A stretch of 34,098 nucleotides of DNA from Chitinophagaceae bacterium (GTDB taxonomy: Bacteria > Bacteroidota > Bacteroidia > Chitinophagales > REEL01), in NCBI GenBank assembly GCA_007695095.1, contig REEL01000136.1, positions 1 through 34,098 of the forward strand. Reading direction: 5' to 3'. A program made the translations under genes and the position numbers. Below the pieces are notes generated by a model that was not told the origin of the DNA, did not search any database, and worked only from the letters and a program-made list of their open reading frames with translations. Every line of letters begins with the position of its first letter. Position 1 is the first letter of the stretch. Of this stretch, positions 1 through 6,959 are shown one piece after another.

Positions 1-7
1 AGGATAA

Positions 8-156
8 AAGCCTCAAGAGACCAAAACCCAAGAAGGCCAAATTCCAAAAATTCAATGGCAGCATTTTTATTCGCCAGCTTATAAAAGGAAAAACCTTACA
101 ATATTTTCGTCCTTAAATTTTTGAGTTCTTGGCTCTTGGTCTCCTTGGGTCTTAAA
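8..156. repeat. Imperfect inverted repeat at the left edge
   Basis: Two purine-rich arms, about 9-50 and 112-154, face each other across some 60 bp. Read on its own strand, each arm carries the same iterated pattern of AAG and CC triplets (AAG.CC.CAAG.AGACCAA.A.CCAAGAA, then AAAAATT). The match is imperfect, with small insertions. It lies beyond the 3' end of the receiver gene at 162-608. It could be a degenerate interspersed repeat or a fold in the mRNA tail. There is no clear T-tract, so I do not call it a terminator. Confidence 0.5.
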
Positions 157-161
157 ACACC

Positions 162-608
162 CTACACCCTCAACAAAAAATTCTCTTTTTTGAAACTCTT
201 ATCCTGAAACAAGTAAGCTACTTTAACAGCTTTTTCTAAAACTTTTAGGAGCTCGAAATAATCATTTGGTTTATTGACATATACATTTGCTCCATTCAAA
301 AATGTTTCTTCTATATCCTTCTCAGACGAGGAAGTCGAATATATGGCAATTGAAATATCCTTAATTTTTTCATTATTTCTGATTTCTTTCAAACACTCCA
401 GACCATTTTTGCGGGGCATATTCAAATCGAGAAAAAGCAAATCAGGCAATGTATTGGCATCGTTGAGTAAATAATTCATAAGCTCTACACCGTCAAAAAC
501 AGTTTCTACTTTAGTTTCAATTTTTAATTCATTGAATGCTTCTTTAAAAAGTAAGCGATCTGCTGAGTCATCATCAGCCAATAATATGTTAAGTATTTTT
601 TTTGTCAT
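162..608 (-). CDS. Stand-alone response regulator receiver protein (CheY/Rcp1-like)
   Basis: A 148-residue single REC domain with no output domain. The acidic pocket is D12-D13, the phospho-acceptor is D61 in the FLDLNMPRKNG stretch, the conserved hydroxyl residue is about T92, and the conserved lysine is K113 in VNKP. The long beta4-alpha4 region and the KPNDYFELL ending resemble the Rcp1-like regulators that commonly pair with phytochrome-type or hybrid kinases. It starts 12 nt after the stop of the CheB-CheR-kinase gene on the same strand, so the two are almost certainly co-transcribed and this is the likely phosphate acceptor (inference). Output is probably by protein-protein interaction, since no DNA-binding domain is present. 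Confidence 0.93.
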   Translation of the reverse strand: MTKKILNILLADDDSADRLLFKEAFNELKIETKVETVFDGVELMNYLLNDANTLPDLLFLDLNMPRKNGLECLKEIRNNEKIKDISIAIYSTSSSEKDIEETFLNGANVYVNKPNDYFELLKVLEKAVKVAYLFQDKSFKKENFLLRV

Positions 609-620
609 AGTTGGTTAATC

Positions 621-3600
621 TTAATTAGGAATGTAAATATCAAAGGTAGTTCCTACATTTAATTCACTTTTGACAGTAACTATACCGTTATGATTTTCTA
701 TTATTTTTTTTACTATTGCCAAACCAATTCCGGAGCCGGGATAAACATCTTTGCTGTGTAATTTTTTAAAAGCTGTAAAAATTTTATTCGTATATTCTTT
801 ATCAATACCAATACCGTTATCTGTAACAGCAATATGACAATATTTTTTCTGTGGTACAAGATTTAAATCATTTGATTTACCGGTTTTCATGCTTTTACAT
901 TTCACACTTATCACCGGTGGAATTCCTTTACGCGCAAACTTTAAGGAATTACTAATCAGGTTATAAAAGATTTGGCGAAACTGGAATGGTATGATTTTAA
1001 TTTTACACTCACTATCTACTACTATTACAGCTTTTGATTCTTTTATTCGATCATTTAACTCTGATAGAACATCTACAACTATAGGTTTAACATCCGTGCT
1101 AATAAAGTTTTTTTCTGATGTAGATATCAAGGAAAAGGCCAGTAAATCTTTAATAAGTCGCTGCATTCTAACTGCAGAAAGATCAATGAACTGAAAATAA
1201 CTTTTACCATCCTCCGAGAGATTTTTATATTCTTTTTCGCGTATTCTCCCGATAAAAATTTGAATTTTTCGTAAAGGTTCTTGTAAATCATGACTTGAAA
1301 TATAGGTAAAAGCTTCAAGCTCTCTATTTGTATTTTCTAGTTTAGTAGAGTGTTTTTCCAAAGATTCATTTGCCTGCTTCAATTTTTTTGTTCTTTCATA
1401 CACTGCTCTTTCAAGCTTTTTATTATCTAATTGTGATGTTTTATAATCAGCTTCCAATTTTTCTTTTTCTTTTTGTCTAATCAGGGTGATTTCTGTAATA
1501 TCATTAAAAGAAAGTAGTATGAGTTCTTCTCCATGAATTTTTTGAATAATCTTGTTAGCGTTCAGTAAAAATATTTTTTCTCCCATACCCGGGAAAGTGT
1601 GCTTAATTTCAAAATCCTGTATAGAAGTATTCTTCGGCAGTATGTCTTCAAGCAATTCCTTTAGTTGAGGTATATTTAATTGTTTTTTTGATAAATCGTA
1701 TAAAGACTCCCCTTCAGCATCTTTCTCTGAAATATTAAAGGTTTTATAAAAAGTTTTATTTGCCTTTTTTATGCACAAATATTTATCTAACACAATCAAA
1801 GGCTCATGTAAAGTTGAAACAACAGCCTCCGCATAATCATAAGATTCATTTAACAAATCATTTCGGGTTTGTAATTCCTGATTGGTGGTAATCAGCTCTT
1901 CATTTGAAGATTCAATTTCTTCTTTTGATGTTTCTAACTCTTCATTTACTGTTTGCATTTCTTCATTACTGGAAACCACTTCCTCATTGGCACTCTGTAA
2001 CTCTTCAATAATGGTTTCAAGCTCATCAGAATATTCAAGTGCATCTGCATGTGTAGCGGCTAACTCCTCCTCTAATTTTTTAATTCTTCGGTCTTTAGAT
2101 TGAGCGGTATTTCTTTTTGCTTTTGTTTGTTCAATTTCCTTTTCATCCAGTTTACTTTTATTAAAAAGTACGAGCATTAAAGGTTCTCCCCATTTTTCAT
2201 TTAAAGGAACGACTTCAAAACTAACAGAATATGTAAAAGTATCTACGACTAATTCCAAATCACTTTTCTGCTCACGTTTCTTTGATTTTATTACTCTGGA
2301 AATGCTGTTTCTCAGGGGAAATGCAATTTCAGGACGAACCATTTTCAATACATTTAAGGTTGCACGCCCGGGAGCATTTTTGAGAAAGAAATCAGTAGCT
2401 CCACGAAACTGAAGAATCTCCATTTGGTGATTAATAACCACTCCTGCCGGCATAAAATCTGAAAGTAGTATATCATCAATTACATGATCAAGGTTTTGTA
2501 CATTTTTTTGAGTCTTTAGTTTTTGTTTTCCGGGATAAATTGTATTTATAAAATTGGCGGGTCTTGGGCTATTTCCATTCGATGTTCTTGGAGCAAAAGA
2601 CGGCATTAATTTTGTTCCGGACACTCTTGTGCGAGAATATATTTTTAATTTTTTCTCAGTTATAGTAAATAGTTGGGCAGCAGAACTTATAGCCTCTGAC
2701 TTTCCCAGCATTAAAAAACCGTCTTCATTTAGTGAATAATGGAAAGTTGAAAGCACTCTTTTTTGAGTTCTTACATCAAGATATATAAAAAGATTCCGGC
2801 AGCTGATTAAATCCAATTTGGAAAAAGGAGGATCCGCTAAAATATTATGCTGGGCAAAAATGCACATTTCTCTTACATACTTACTAATGCGATATTTTCC
2901 TTCACTTTTAGTAAAAAATCGTTGTATACGACTTGGAGAAACAGATTCCAGTTCATTTACAGCATATAATCCGATACGTGCTTTTATAATAGCCTTATCA
3001 CTCAAATCAGTAGCGAAAATTTGAACAGGTATGACTGTAGCATTTTTTTGCTGTATTTCAAGCAATATCATAGCAATTGAGTAAACTTCTTCACCCGTTG
3101 AACAAGCCGGAATCCAAATCCTTAAAGGCTCACTTTTCGATTTACTTTTTAAAATTTTCGGAAGAATTGTAGACTTTAAATATTTGTATGTATCAGAATC
3201 TCTGAAAAAACTGGTGACATTAATGAGAAAATCCTGGTATAAAATGGCAGATTCTTCTTTTTTTGTACATACAATCTTAGCATATTCTTCAATTGACTTC
3301 AATTTATAAAGCAACATTCTTCGCAAAATGCGTCTTTTAATAGTTTGCAATCGATATGATTTAAAGTCAACCCCGGTTGTTTTTTGTAAATGCTCTAAAA
3401 TTTTCATTAAACTCGGACTGGTGTCTTCTATCAAATCTTCTTTAACGGATTTTAGTCCTGAACTAATCACAAACGGATGATCCGAGAGGCGTGCTAATTC
3501 ATTTGCTATTTCTTTTGGAGGTAAAATGAAATCAATTACTCCGGCAGCAATAGCAGATTTGGGCATACTATCAAATTTTGCTGTTTCATCCTGAGCAAAA

Positions 3601-4091
3601 GTCAGCCCTCCGGCATTTTTAATAGCTTTTACACCCTCAGTACCATCATTTGCACTACCACTTAATATAATACCAATTAAGCTGCCTTTATGTGTTTTTG
3701 CCAGTGAAGTGAATAAAATATTGATGGGTAAATTATATTTAGGAGTATCAGGTCGTTGTGTAAGTATAATATGCCCATTAACTACTTCTATTTCTTTGTC
3801 CGGAGGTATTACGTACAAATGATTCTGTTCAATCAAAACTTTATCTTCTACCTCCTCTACTTTCATGGAAGTAGACTTTGCCAGTATAGAAGATAACATG
3901 CTTTTGTGGTCAGGGCTCAAGTGTTGTACATATATAAATGCCATACCTGTTTTTGGAGGCAAGCTCTCTAATAGCTCAATAAACGCAGCCAAGCCACCGG
4001 CAGAGGCACCAATGGCAACAATTGGAAATGAGATATCAACATTTTCACTATTTCCTGTTTCATTTTTGGCTTTACTAGTTTTTTTTATCAT
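621..4091 (-). CDS. CheB-CheR-PAS-histidine kinase fusion protein
   Basis: A soluble 1156-residue multidomain sensor. Residues 22-205 form a CheB methylesterase-like domain with the triad S30 (GASAGG), H57 (QHLSP) and D149 (SANDG). Residues 225-485 form a CheR methyltransferase domain with its SAM-binding motif PACSTGEE at 328-335. A PAS-like domain follows (about 545-645), then a Glu/Asn/Ser-rich coiled coil (665-750), a second PAS (755-875) and another coiled coil. The HisKA domain has the phospho-accepting H934 in SSHDLQEPL, and an HATPase domain follows with N-box NLISNSLKFA, DNGIGID and GSGIGLAI. No membrane segment is seen. Both Che catalytic sets look intact although no receptor, CheA or CheW gene is nearby. 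Similar fusions are common in Bacteroidota, but their stimulus is mostly unknown. It is followed by its likely partner receiver gene. Confidence 0.95.
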   Translation of the reverse strand: MIKKTSKAKNETGNSENVDISFPIVAIGASAGGLAAFIELLESLPPKTGMAFIYVQHLSPDHKSMLSSILAKSTSMKVEEVEDKVLIEQNHLYVIPPDKEIEVVNGHIILTQRPDTPKYNLPINILFTSLAKTHKGSLIGIILSGSANDGTEGVKAIKNAGGLTFAQDETAKFDSMPKSAIAAGVIDFILPPKEIANELARLSDHPFVISSGLKSVKEDLIEDTSPSLMKILEHLQKTTGVDFKSYRLQTIKRRILRRMLLYKLKSIEEYAKIVCTKKEESAILYQDFLINVTSFFRDSDTYKYLKSTILPKILKSKSKSEPLRIWIPACSTGEEVYSIAMILLEIQQKNATVIPVQIFATDLSDKAIIKARIGLYAVNELESVSPSRIQRFFTKSEGKYRISKYVREMCIFAQHNILADPPFSKLDLISCRNLFIYLDVRTQKRVLSTFHYSLNEDGFLMLGKSEAISSAAQLFTITEKKLKIYSRTRVSGTKLMPSFAPRTSNGNSPRPANFINTIYPGKQKLKTQKNVQNLDHVIDDILLSDFMPAGVVINHQMEILQFRGATDFFLKNAPGRATLNVLKMVRPEIAFPLRNSISRVIKSKKREQKSDLELVVDTFTYSVSFEVVPLNEKWGEPLMLVLFNKSKLDEKEIEQTKAKRNTAQSKDRRIKKLEEELAATHADALEYSDELETIIEELQSANEEVVSSNEEMQTVNEELETSKEEIESSNEELITTNQELQTRNDLLNESYDYAEAVVSTLHEPLIVLDKYLCIKKANKTFYKTFNISEKDAEGESLYDLSKKQLNIPQLKELLEDILPKNTSIQDFEIKHTFPGMGEKIFLLNANKIIQKIHGEELILLSFNDITEITLIRQKEKEKLEADYKTSQLDNKKLERAVYERTKKLKQANESLEKHSTKLENTNRELEAFTYISSHDLQEPLRKIQIFIGRIREKEYKNLSEDGKSYFQFIDLSAVRMQRLIKDLLAFSLISTSEKNFISTDVKPIVVDVLSELNDRIKESKAVIVVDSECKIKIIPFQFRQIFYNLISNSLKFARKGIPPVISVKCKSMKTGKSNDLNLVPQKKYCHIAVTDNGIGIDKEYTNKIFTAFKKLHSKDVYPGSGIGLAIVKKIIENHNGIVTVKSELNVGTTFDIYIPN

Positions 4092-4327
4092 ATTTTATCC
4101 GGGAATTTGCTATTAATCTAAATCTTAAAATTAATAAGTACCCTTCTAAAGATACAATAATAGAAGCATCTTTTTACTATAAATTATATTTATATTTATG
4201 TTTATGTTTATTACAAAGTTTTTTTATTCAAAATAATTTTCCTGATATAATTTCTTTTAGCACAACAAGCATTCGATGATAGGCTTACAGCTAAAGCAAA
4301 TTATATGTTTTCAAAATAATTAATGAA

Positions 4328-5554
4328 TTAATCATCTGCCAGTTTAAATTGGAATGGAACGGTATATTTTACGTTTACGTACTCACCGTTATGTCTGCCC
4401 GCTTTAGTCCATTCCGGCATATTGCTTATGTGAGAATAGGCTGCATCATCCAATAGCTCATTCATACTACTTCGAACAATTTCAACATTCCCGATACGGC
4501 CTTGCTTGTCTACTACAAATTGTACAAAAACGCTTCCTTCTATTTCAGCATCTTTAACTTCATCGGGGTAATTTACTTTTTGCAGATAAGCCATTAGTGC
4601 CTCTTGTCCACCTTCATATTCAGGCATTTCTTCTACTATAGTGTAAATTTCCCCTTCAACAATATAGGGTTTGTCTTCTGTTTTATTTACACAGGATTGA
4701 GAAAACATCAAAGCAAACATTAGCGGCCAAAAAAGCAAATGAGCTAAGGAAAAACCTTTTTTCTTTTCTTCGGAAAGAAAATGAAGTCGACGGCTGAGTA
4801 TATTTGGTTTTGAAAAATGACTAAAAAAAGAAAAAGCTTTTACATCAAATGCCTGCTCAAGTAAACAGTTTGCATAATGCAGCTTGTCAGCTTGCTCCAA
4901 AACCAAGCTGTCAGCCTCATATTCATGCAGAGCTTTCAATTGGTTCTGATACCATTTGGCAAAAGGTAAAAACCAAAAAACTGCTCCAAAAATAAACATC
5001 AGTATCAAATCATAATGATGCTTTAACTCTACATGCGCCTTTTCATGCATTATGATTAAAGGATTGCACTCCTCTTCAATTTTTGAAGGAAGTATAATAA
5101 AATTGAAAAAAGTAAAAGGAAACTTTGCTTTTGATTTGGCAAAAACTAAAGTGTATCCATCTTTTTTAGCTTTCGGTGAACGATTGATTATTTGCAATAC
5201 ACCCGCTAAAGGATAAAGTGTTATAAAAACATAAATCATCAAACCTAAGATGTAAATAGCACTTAAAATTTGCATTAAAGTGATTGCATTGCCGGTATTA
5301 TTATCTGTTGCAAATGAATATGACAAGCCGCTGTTAACTCCTGCTGCAATTTCGGGCAGAACAATAATAGCACTTGTGCTCGCTTGAAAAAATGAAAACT
5401 GCATGAATGGTACACAAAATGCAGCTAATATACCCGTTAAAAGATAAATCCTGTTTAATCTTGGCCGATTCTGGTGTTTCATAAACAAAACGTAAAATGT
5501 ATAAATAACGATGATAACAAAGCCGGCTGTCAGTAAAAATTTAAATAATTCCAT
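4328..5554 (-). CDS. BlaR1-type M56 metallopeptidase with C-terminal TonB domain
   Basis: 408 residues. Transmembrane helices lie near 5-25, 37-55, 92-118 and 183-197. The zinc protease motif HEKAH (H170, E171, H174) is followed by EYEAD at 211-215, the M56 signature. A last TM helix (about 267-285) leads to a periplasmic TonB C-terminal-like domain (about 312-408, starting PEYEGGQEALMAYL and ending YTVPFQFKL). There is no penicillin-binding sensor domain as in staphylococcal BlaR1. It sits 35 nt downstream of the BlaI-type repressor gene on the same strand. By analogy with BlaR1, the protease would inactivate the repressor after an envelope signal; that the TonB domain is the sensor or an energy-coupling part is inference. 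Confidence 0.9.
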   Translation of the reverse strand: MELFKFLLTAGFVIIVIYTFYVLFMKHQNRPRLNRIYLLTGILAAFCVPFMQFSFFQASTSAIIVLPEIAAGVNSGLSYSFATDNNTGNAITLMQILSAIYILGLMIYVFITLYPLAGVLQIINRSPKAKKDGYTLVFAKSKAKFPFTFFNFIILPSKIEEECNPLIIMHEKAHVELKHHYDLILMFIFGAVFWFLPFAKWYQNQLKALHEYEADSLVLEQADKLHYANCLLEQAFDVKAFSFFSHFSKPNILSRRLHFLSEEKKKGFSLAHLLFWPLMFALMFSQSCVNKTEDKPYIVEGEIYTIVEEMPEYEGGQEALMAYLQKVNYPDEVKDAEIEGSVFVQFVVDKQGRIGNVEIVRSSMNELLDDAAYSHISNMPEWTKAGRHNGEYVNVKYTVPFQFKLADD

Positions 5555-5589
5555 GGTAAATTGATTTAAGTGATAAAAGCAGTATTTAG

Positions 5590-5961
5590 TTATTTCTTTT
5601 GTTTAAGTTTTTTCAATATTTCATCCAGTTCTTTTATATCCAAATTTTCCTCTTTCACGAAAAATGAAAGCATTTTTTCAGCTGAATTCTCAAAATAATC
5701 CTGCATTAGCTTTTTTGTTGAAAACTTGGCATATTCATCTTTTGAAATGAGTGGATAATAGCGATGCGATTTTCCAAACTGTTCATGAGATACAAAACCT
5801 TTTGTCTCTAATATTCTTACAATGGTCGAAACAGTATTGTAGGCCGGTTTCGGTTCCGGCAAAAATGATATTATTTCTTTTACAAAAGCTTTTTCCTTTT
5901 CCCAGAGAACTTGCATGATCTCCTCCTCTGCTTTTGTCAGTCGTTTAAATTGTTTTTGCAT
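5590..5961 (-). CDS. BlaI/MecI-family transcriptional repressor
   Basis: A 123-residue winged-helix protein of the usual family length. The N-terminal half (LTKAEEEIMQVLW, then YNTVSTIVRILETKGFV) is the typical BlaI DNA-binding unit, with TVSTIVRILETKG as recognition helix. The C-terminal half (about 80-123) is the helical dimerisation region ending in a Lys-rich tail. It precedes the M56 protease gene, forming the standard repressor-protease pair. Two AACTAA-N4-TTAGTT dyads just upstream of its start overlap a good Bacteroidota promoter, so autoregulation is likely. The controlled targets cannot be deduced, and no beta-lactamase gene is present here. Confidence 0.93.
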   Translation of the reverse strand: MQKQFKRLTKAEEEIMQVLWEKEKAFVKEIISFLPEPKPAYNTVSTIVRILETKGFVSHEQFGKSHRYYPLISKDEYAKFSTKKLMQDYFENSAEKMLSFFVKEENLDIKELDEILKKLKQKK

Positions 5962-5982
5962 GGCTTAGATTATTATTTTAAT

Positions 5983-6013
5983 CAAATTTAAAACTAAATT
6001 TTTAGTTTTACAA
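5983..6013 (-). promoter_or_regulatory. Promoter of the BlaI-M56 operon
   Basis: On the minus strand, TTG at 6013-6011 is followed after exactly 20 nt by TAAATTTG at 5990-5983. This matches the Bacteroidota -33/-7 consensus (TTG, then TANNTTTG). Transcription would start near 5978, about 17 nt before the BlaI start codon. Confidence 0.6.
5991..6008. promoter_or_regulatory. Operator dyad 1, putative BlaI site
   Basis: A perfect dyad AAACTAA-N4-TTAGTTT fills most of the spacer between the -33 and -7 boxes of the BlaI promoter. Bound protein here would block RNA polymerase. Assignment to the adjacent BlaI protein is inference from position and from the family's habit of autoregulation. Confidence 0.65.
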
Positions 6014-6027
6014 CTAATTTCTTAGTT
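6012..6027. promoter_or_regulatory. Operator dyad 2, putative BlaI site
   Basis: A second dyad, AACTAA-N4-TTAGTT, is centred 20 bp (two helical turns) from dyad 1 and overlaps the -33 box. Two equivalent dyads on the same DNA face suggest cooperative binding of two repressor dimers. Confidence 0.65.
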
Positions 6028-6141
6028 TTTTAAACAAAGAGATTGAAAATCGGGAGTAAAACATAAGCTGACTTCATAAAATCATCAAAATTTAAAGTAA
6101 AGAAAAGAGTTGACTGTAGTGTTTTACCCAAAATCTCAGTC

Positions 6142-6149
6142 TATATTTG
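6142..6149 (+). promoter_or_regulatory. Possible -7 box (TATATTTG) before the rhomboid gene
   Basis: It matches TANNTTTG, but no good TTG stands about 20 nt upstream. The box overlaps the TTG codon at 6147 that would otherwise serve as the rhomboid start. If it is the promoter, translation must begin downstream, for example at GTG 6183. Confidence 0.35.
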
Positions 6150-6947
6150 AACCAAAACACATTAAATTATATTATAGAAGTTGTGAAAGAAGACTTTAGA
6201 AAGAAATTAATTACCAGCATCACCATTCCATTGTTTTTTATCTTCTCAATTTGGTTTGTCAGGATATTGGAATGGTACTTTGAAACAGATATTAACTATT
6301 TGGGTATTTTGCCGCAAAGTATCAAAGGGATACCGGGTATTTTCACTTCTCCTTTCATTCATGCGGACTTTGCTCACATTATTTCCAATTCCTTTTCAGC
6401 GTTCCTGTTAATGACTGCTGTATTTTATTTTTATCCCAGAGTTGCCGTCAAAGTATTAATAGGTGTTTACATAATTACCGGATTAGCTGTCTGGCTTTTT
6501 GGACGTGAAGTTTACCATGTTGGTGCCAGTGGTATCATCTATGGACTTGCTTTTTTCCTCTTTTTTAGCGGGGTTTTCAGAAAAGACAATAAAGCATTGG
6601 CATTGGCTCTGTTAGTCATATTCTTTTATGGAGGATTGGTTTGGGGTATTTTCCCATTAGTGCCGGGGGTTTCCTGGGAAAGTCATTTTTTTGGCGGAGT
6701 CTCGGGAGTTATGATGGCTTTTGTATTTAGAAAGGTTGATTTGCCACCTCGCATCCCGCCATCATGGGAAATAGAAGAAGCTGAAGAAGAAGCCCAAAGA
6801 TTAAAAAGCTTAAATGGCTTTAAATACTGGCAAGAGGGCAAAGGAGATTCATTTAATCACACTATACAGGAAAAGAATACTCCCATAATTTTCTATGACT
6901 TCAAAGCAAAAAAGCCCAAAGATGAATCAGAGCAAGAAGAAAAGTAA
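6147..6947 (+). CDS. Rhomboid-family intramembrane serine protease
   Basis: 266 residues, about six TM helices between residues 22 and 195 and a charged cytoplasmic tail. Rhomboid landmarks are present: HxxxN (H77, N81) in the first core helix, the catalytic serine S128 in GASG, and the catalytic histidine H180 in SHFFGGVSG. The catalytic dyad therefore looks complete. The tail (200-266) is Glu/Lys-rich and ends EQEEK. The longest frame begins with TTG at 6147, which lies inside a promoter-like TATATTTG. GTG at 6183 (residue 13) is an alternative start and would not lose any motif. The next in-frame ATG is at residue 89, too late. Substrate unknown. Confidence 0.88.
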   Translation: MNQNTLNYIIEVVKEDFRKKLITSITIPLFFIFSIWFVRILEWYFETDINYLGILPQSIKGIPGIFTSPFIHADFAHIISNSFSAFLLMTAVFYFYPRVAVKVLIGVYIITGLAVWLFGREVYHVGASGIIYGLAFFLFFSGVFRKDNKALALALLVIFFYGGLVWGIFPLVPGVSWESHFFGGVSGVMMAFVFRKVDLPPRIPPSWEIEEAEEEAQRLKSLNGFKYWQEGKGDSFNHTIQEKNTPIIFYDFKAKKPKDESEQEEK

Positions 6948-6959
6948 TTTTAATTTATT

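Noticed and set aside
4092-4327. Promoter or small gene upstream of the CheB-CheR kinase
   Set aside because: AT-rich, no TANNTTTG box on the minus strand and no open frame of note.
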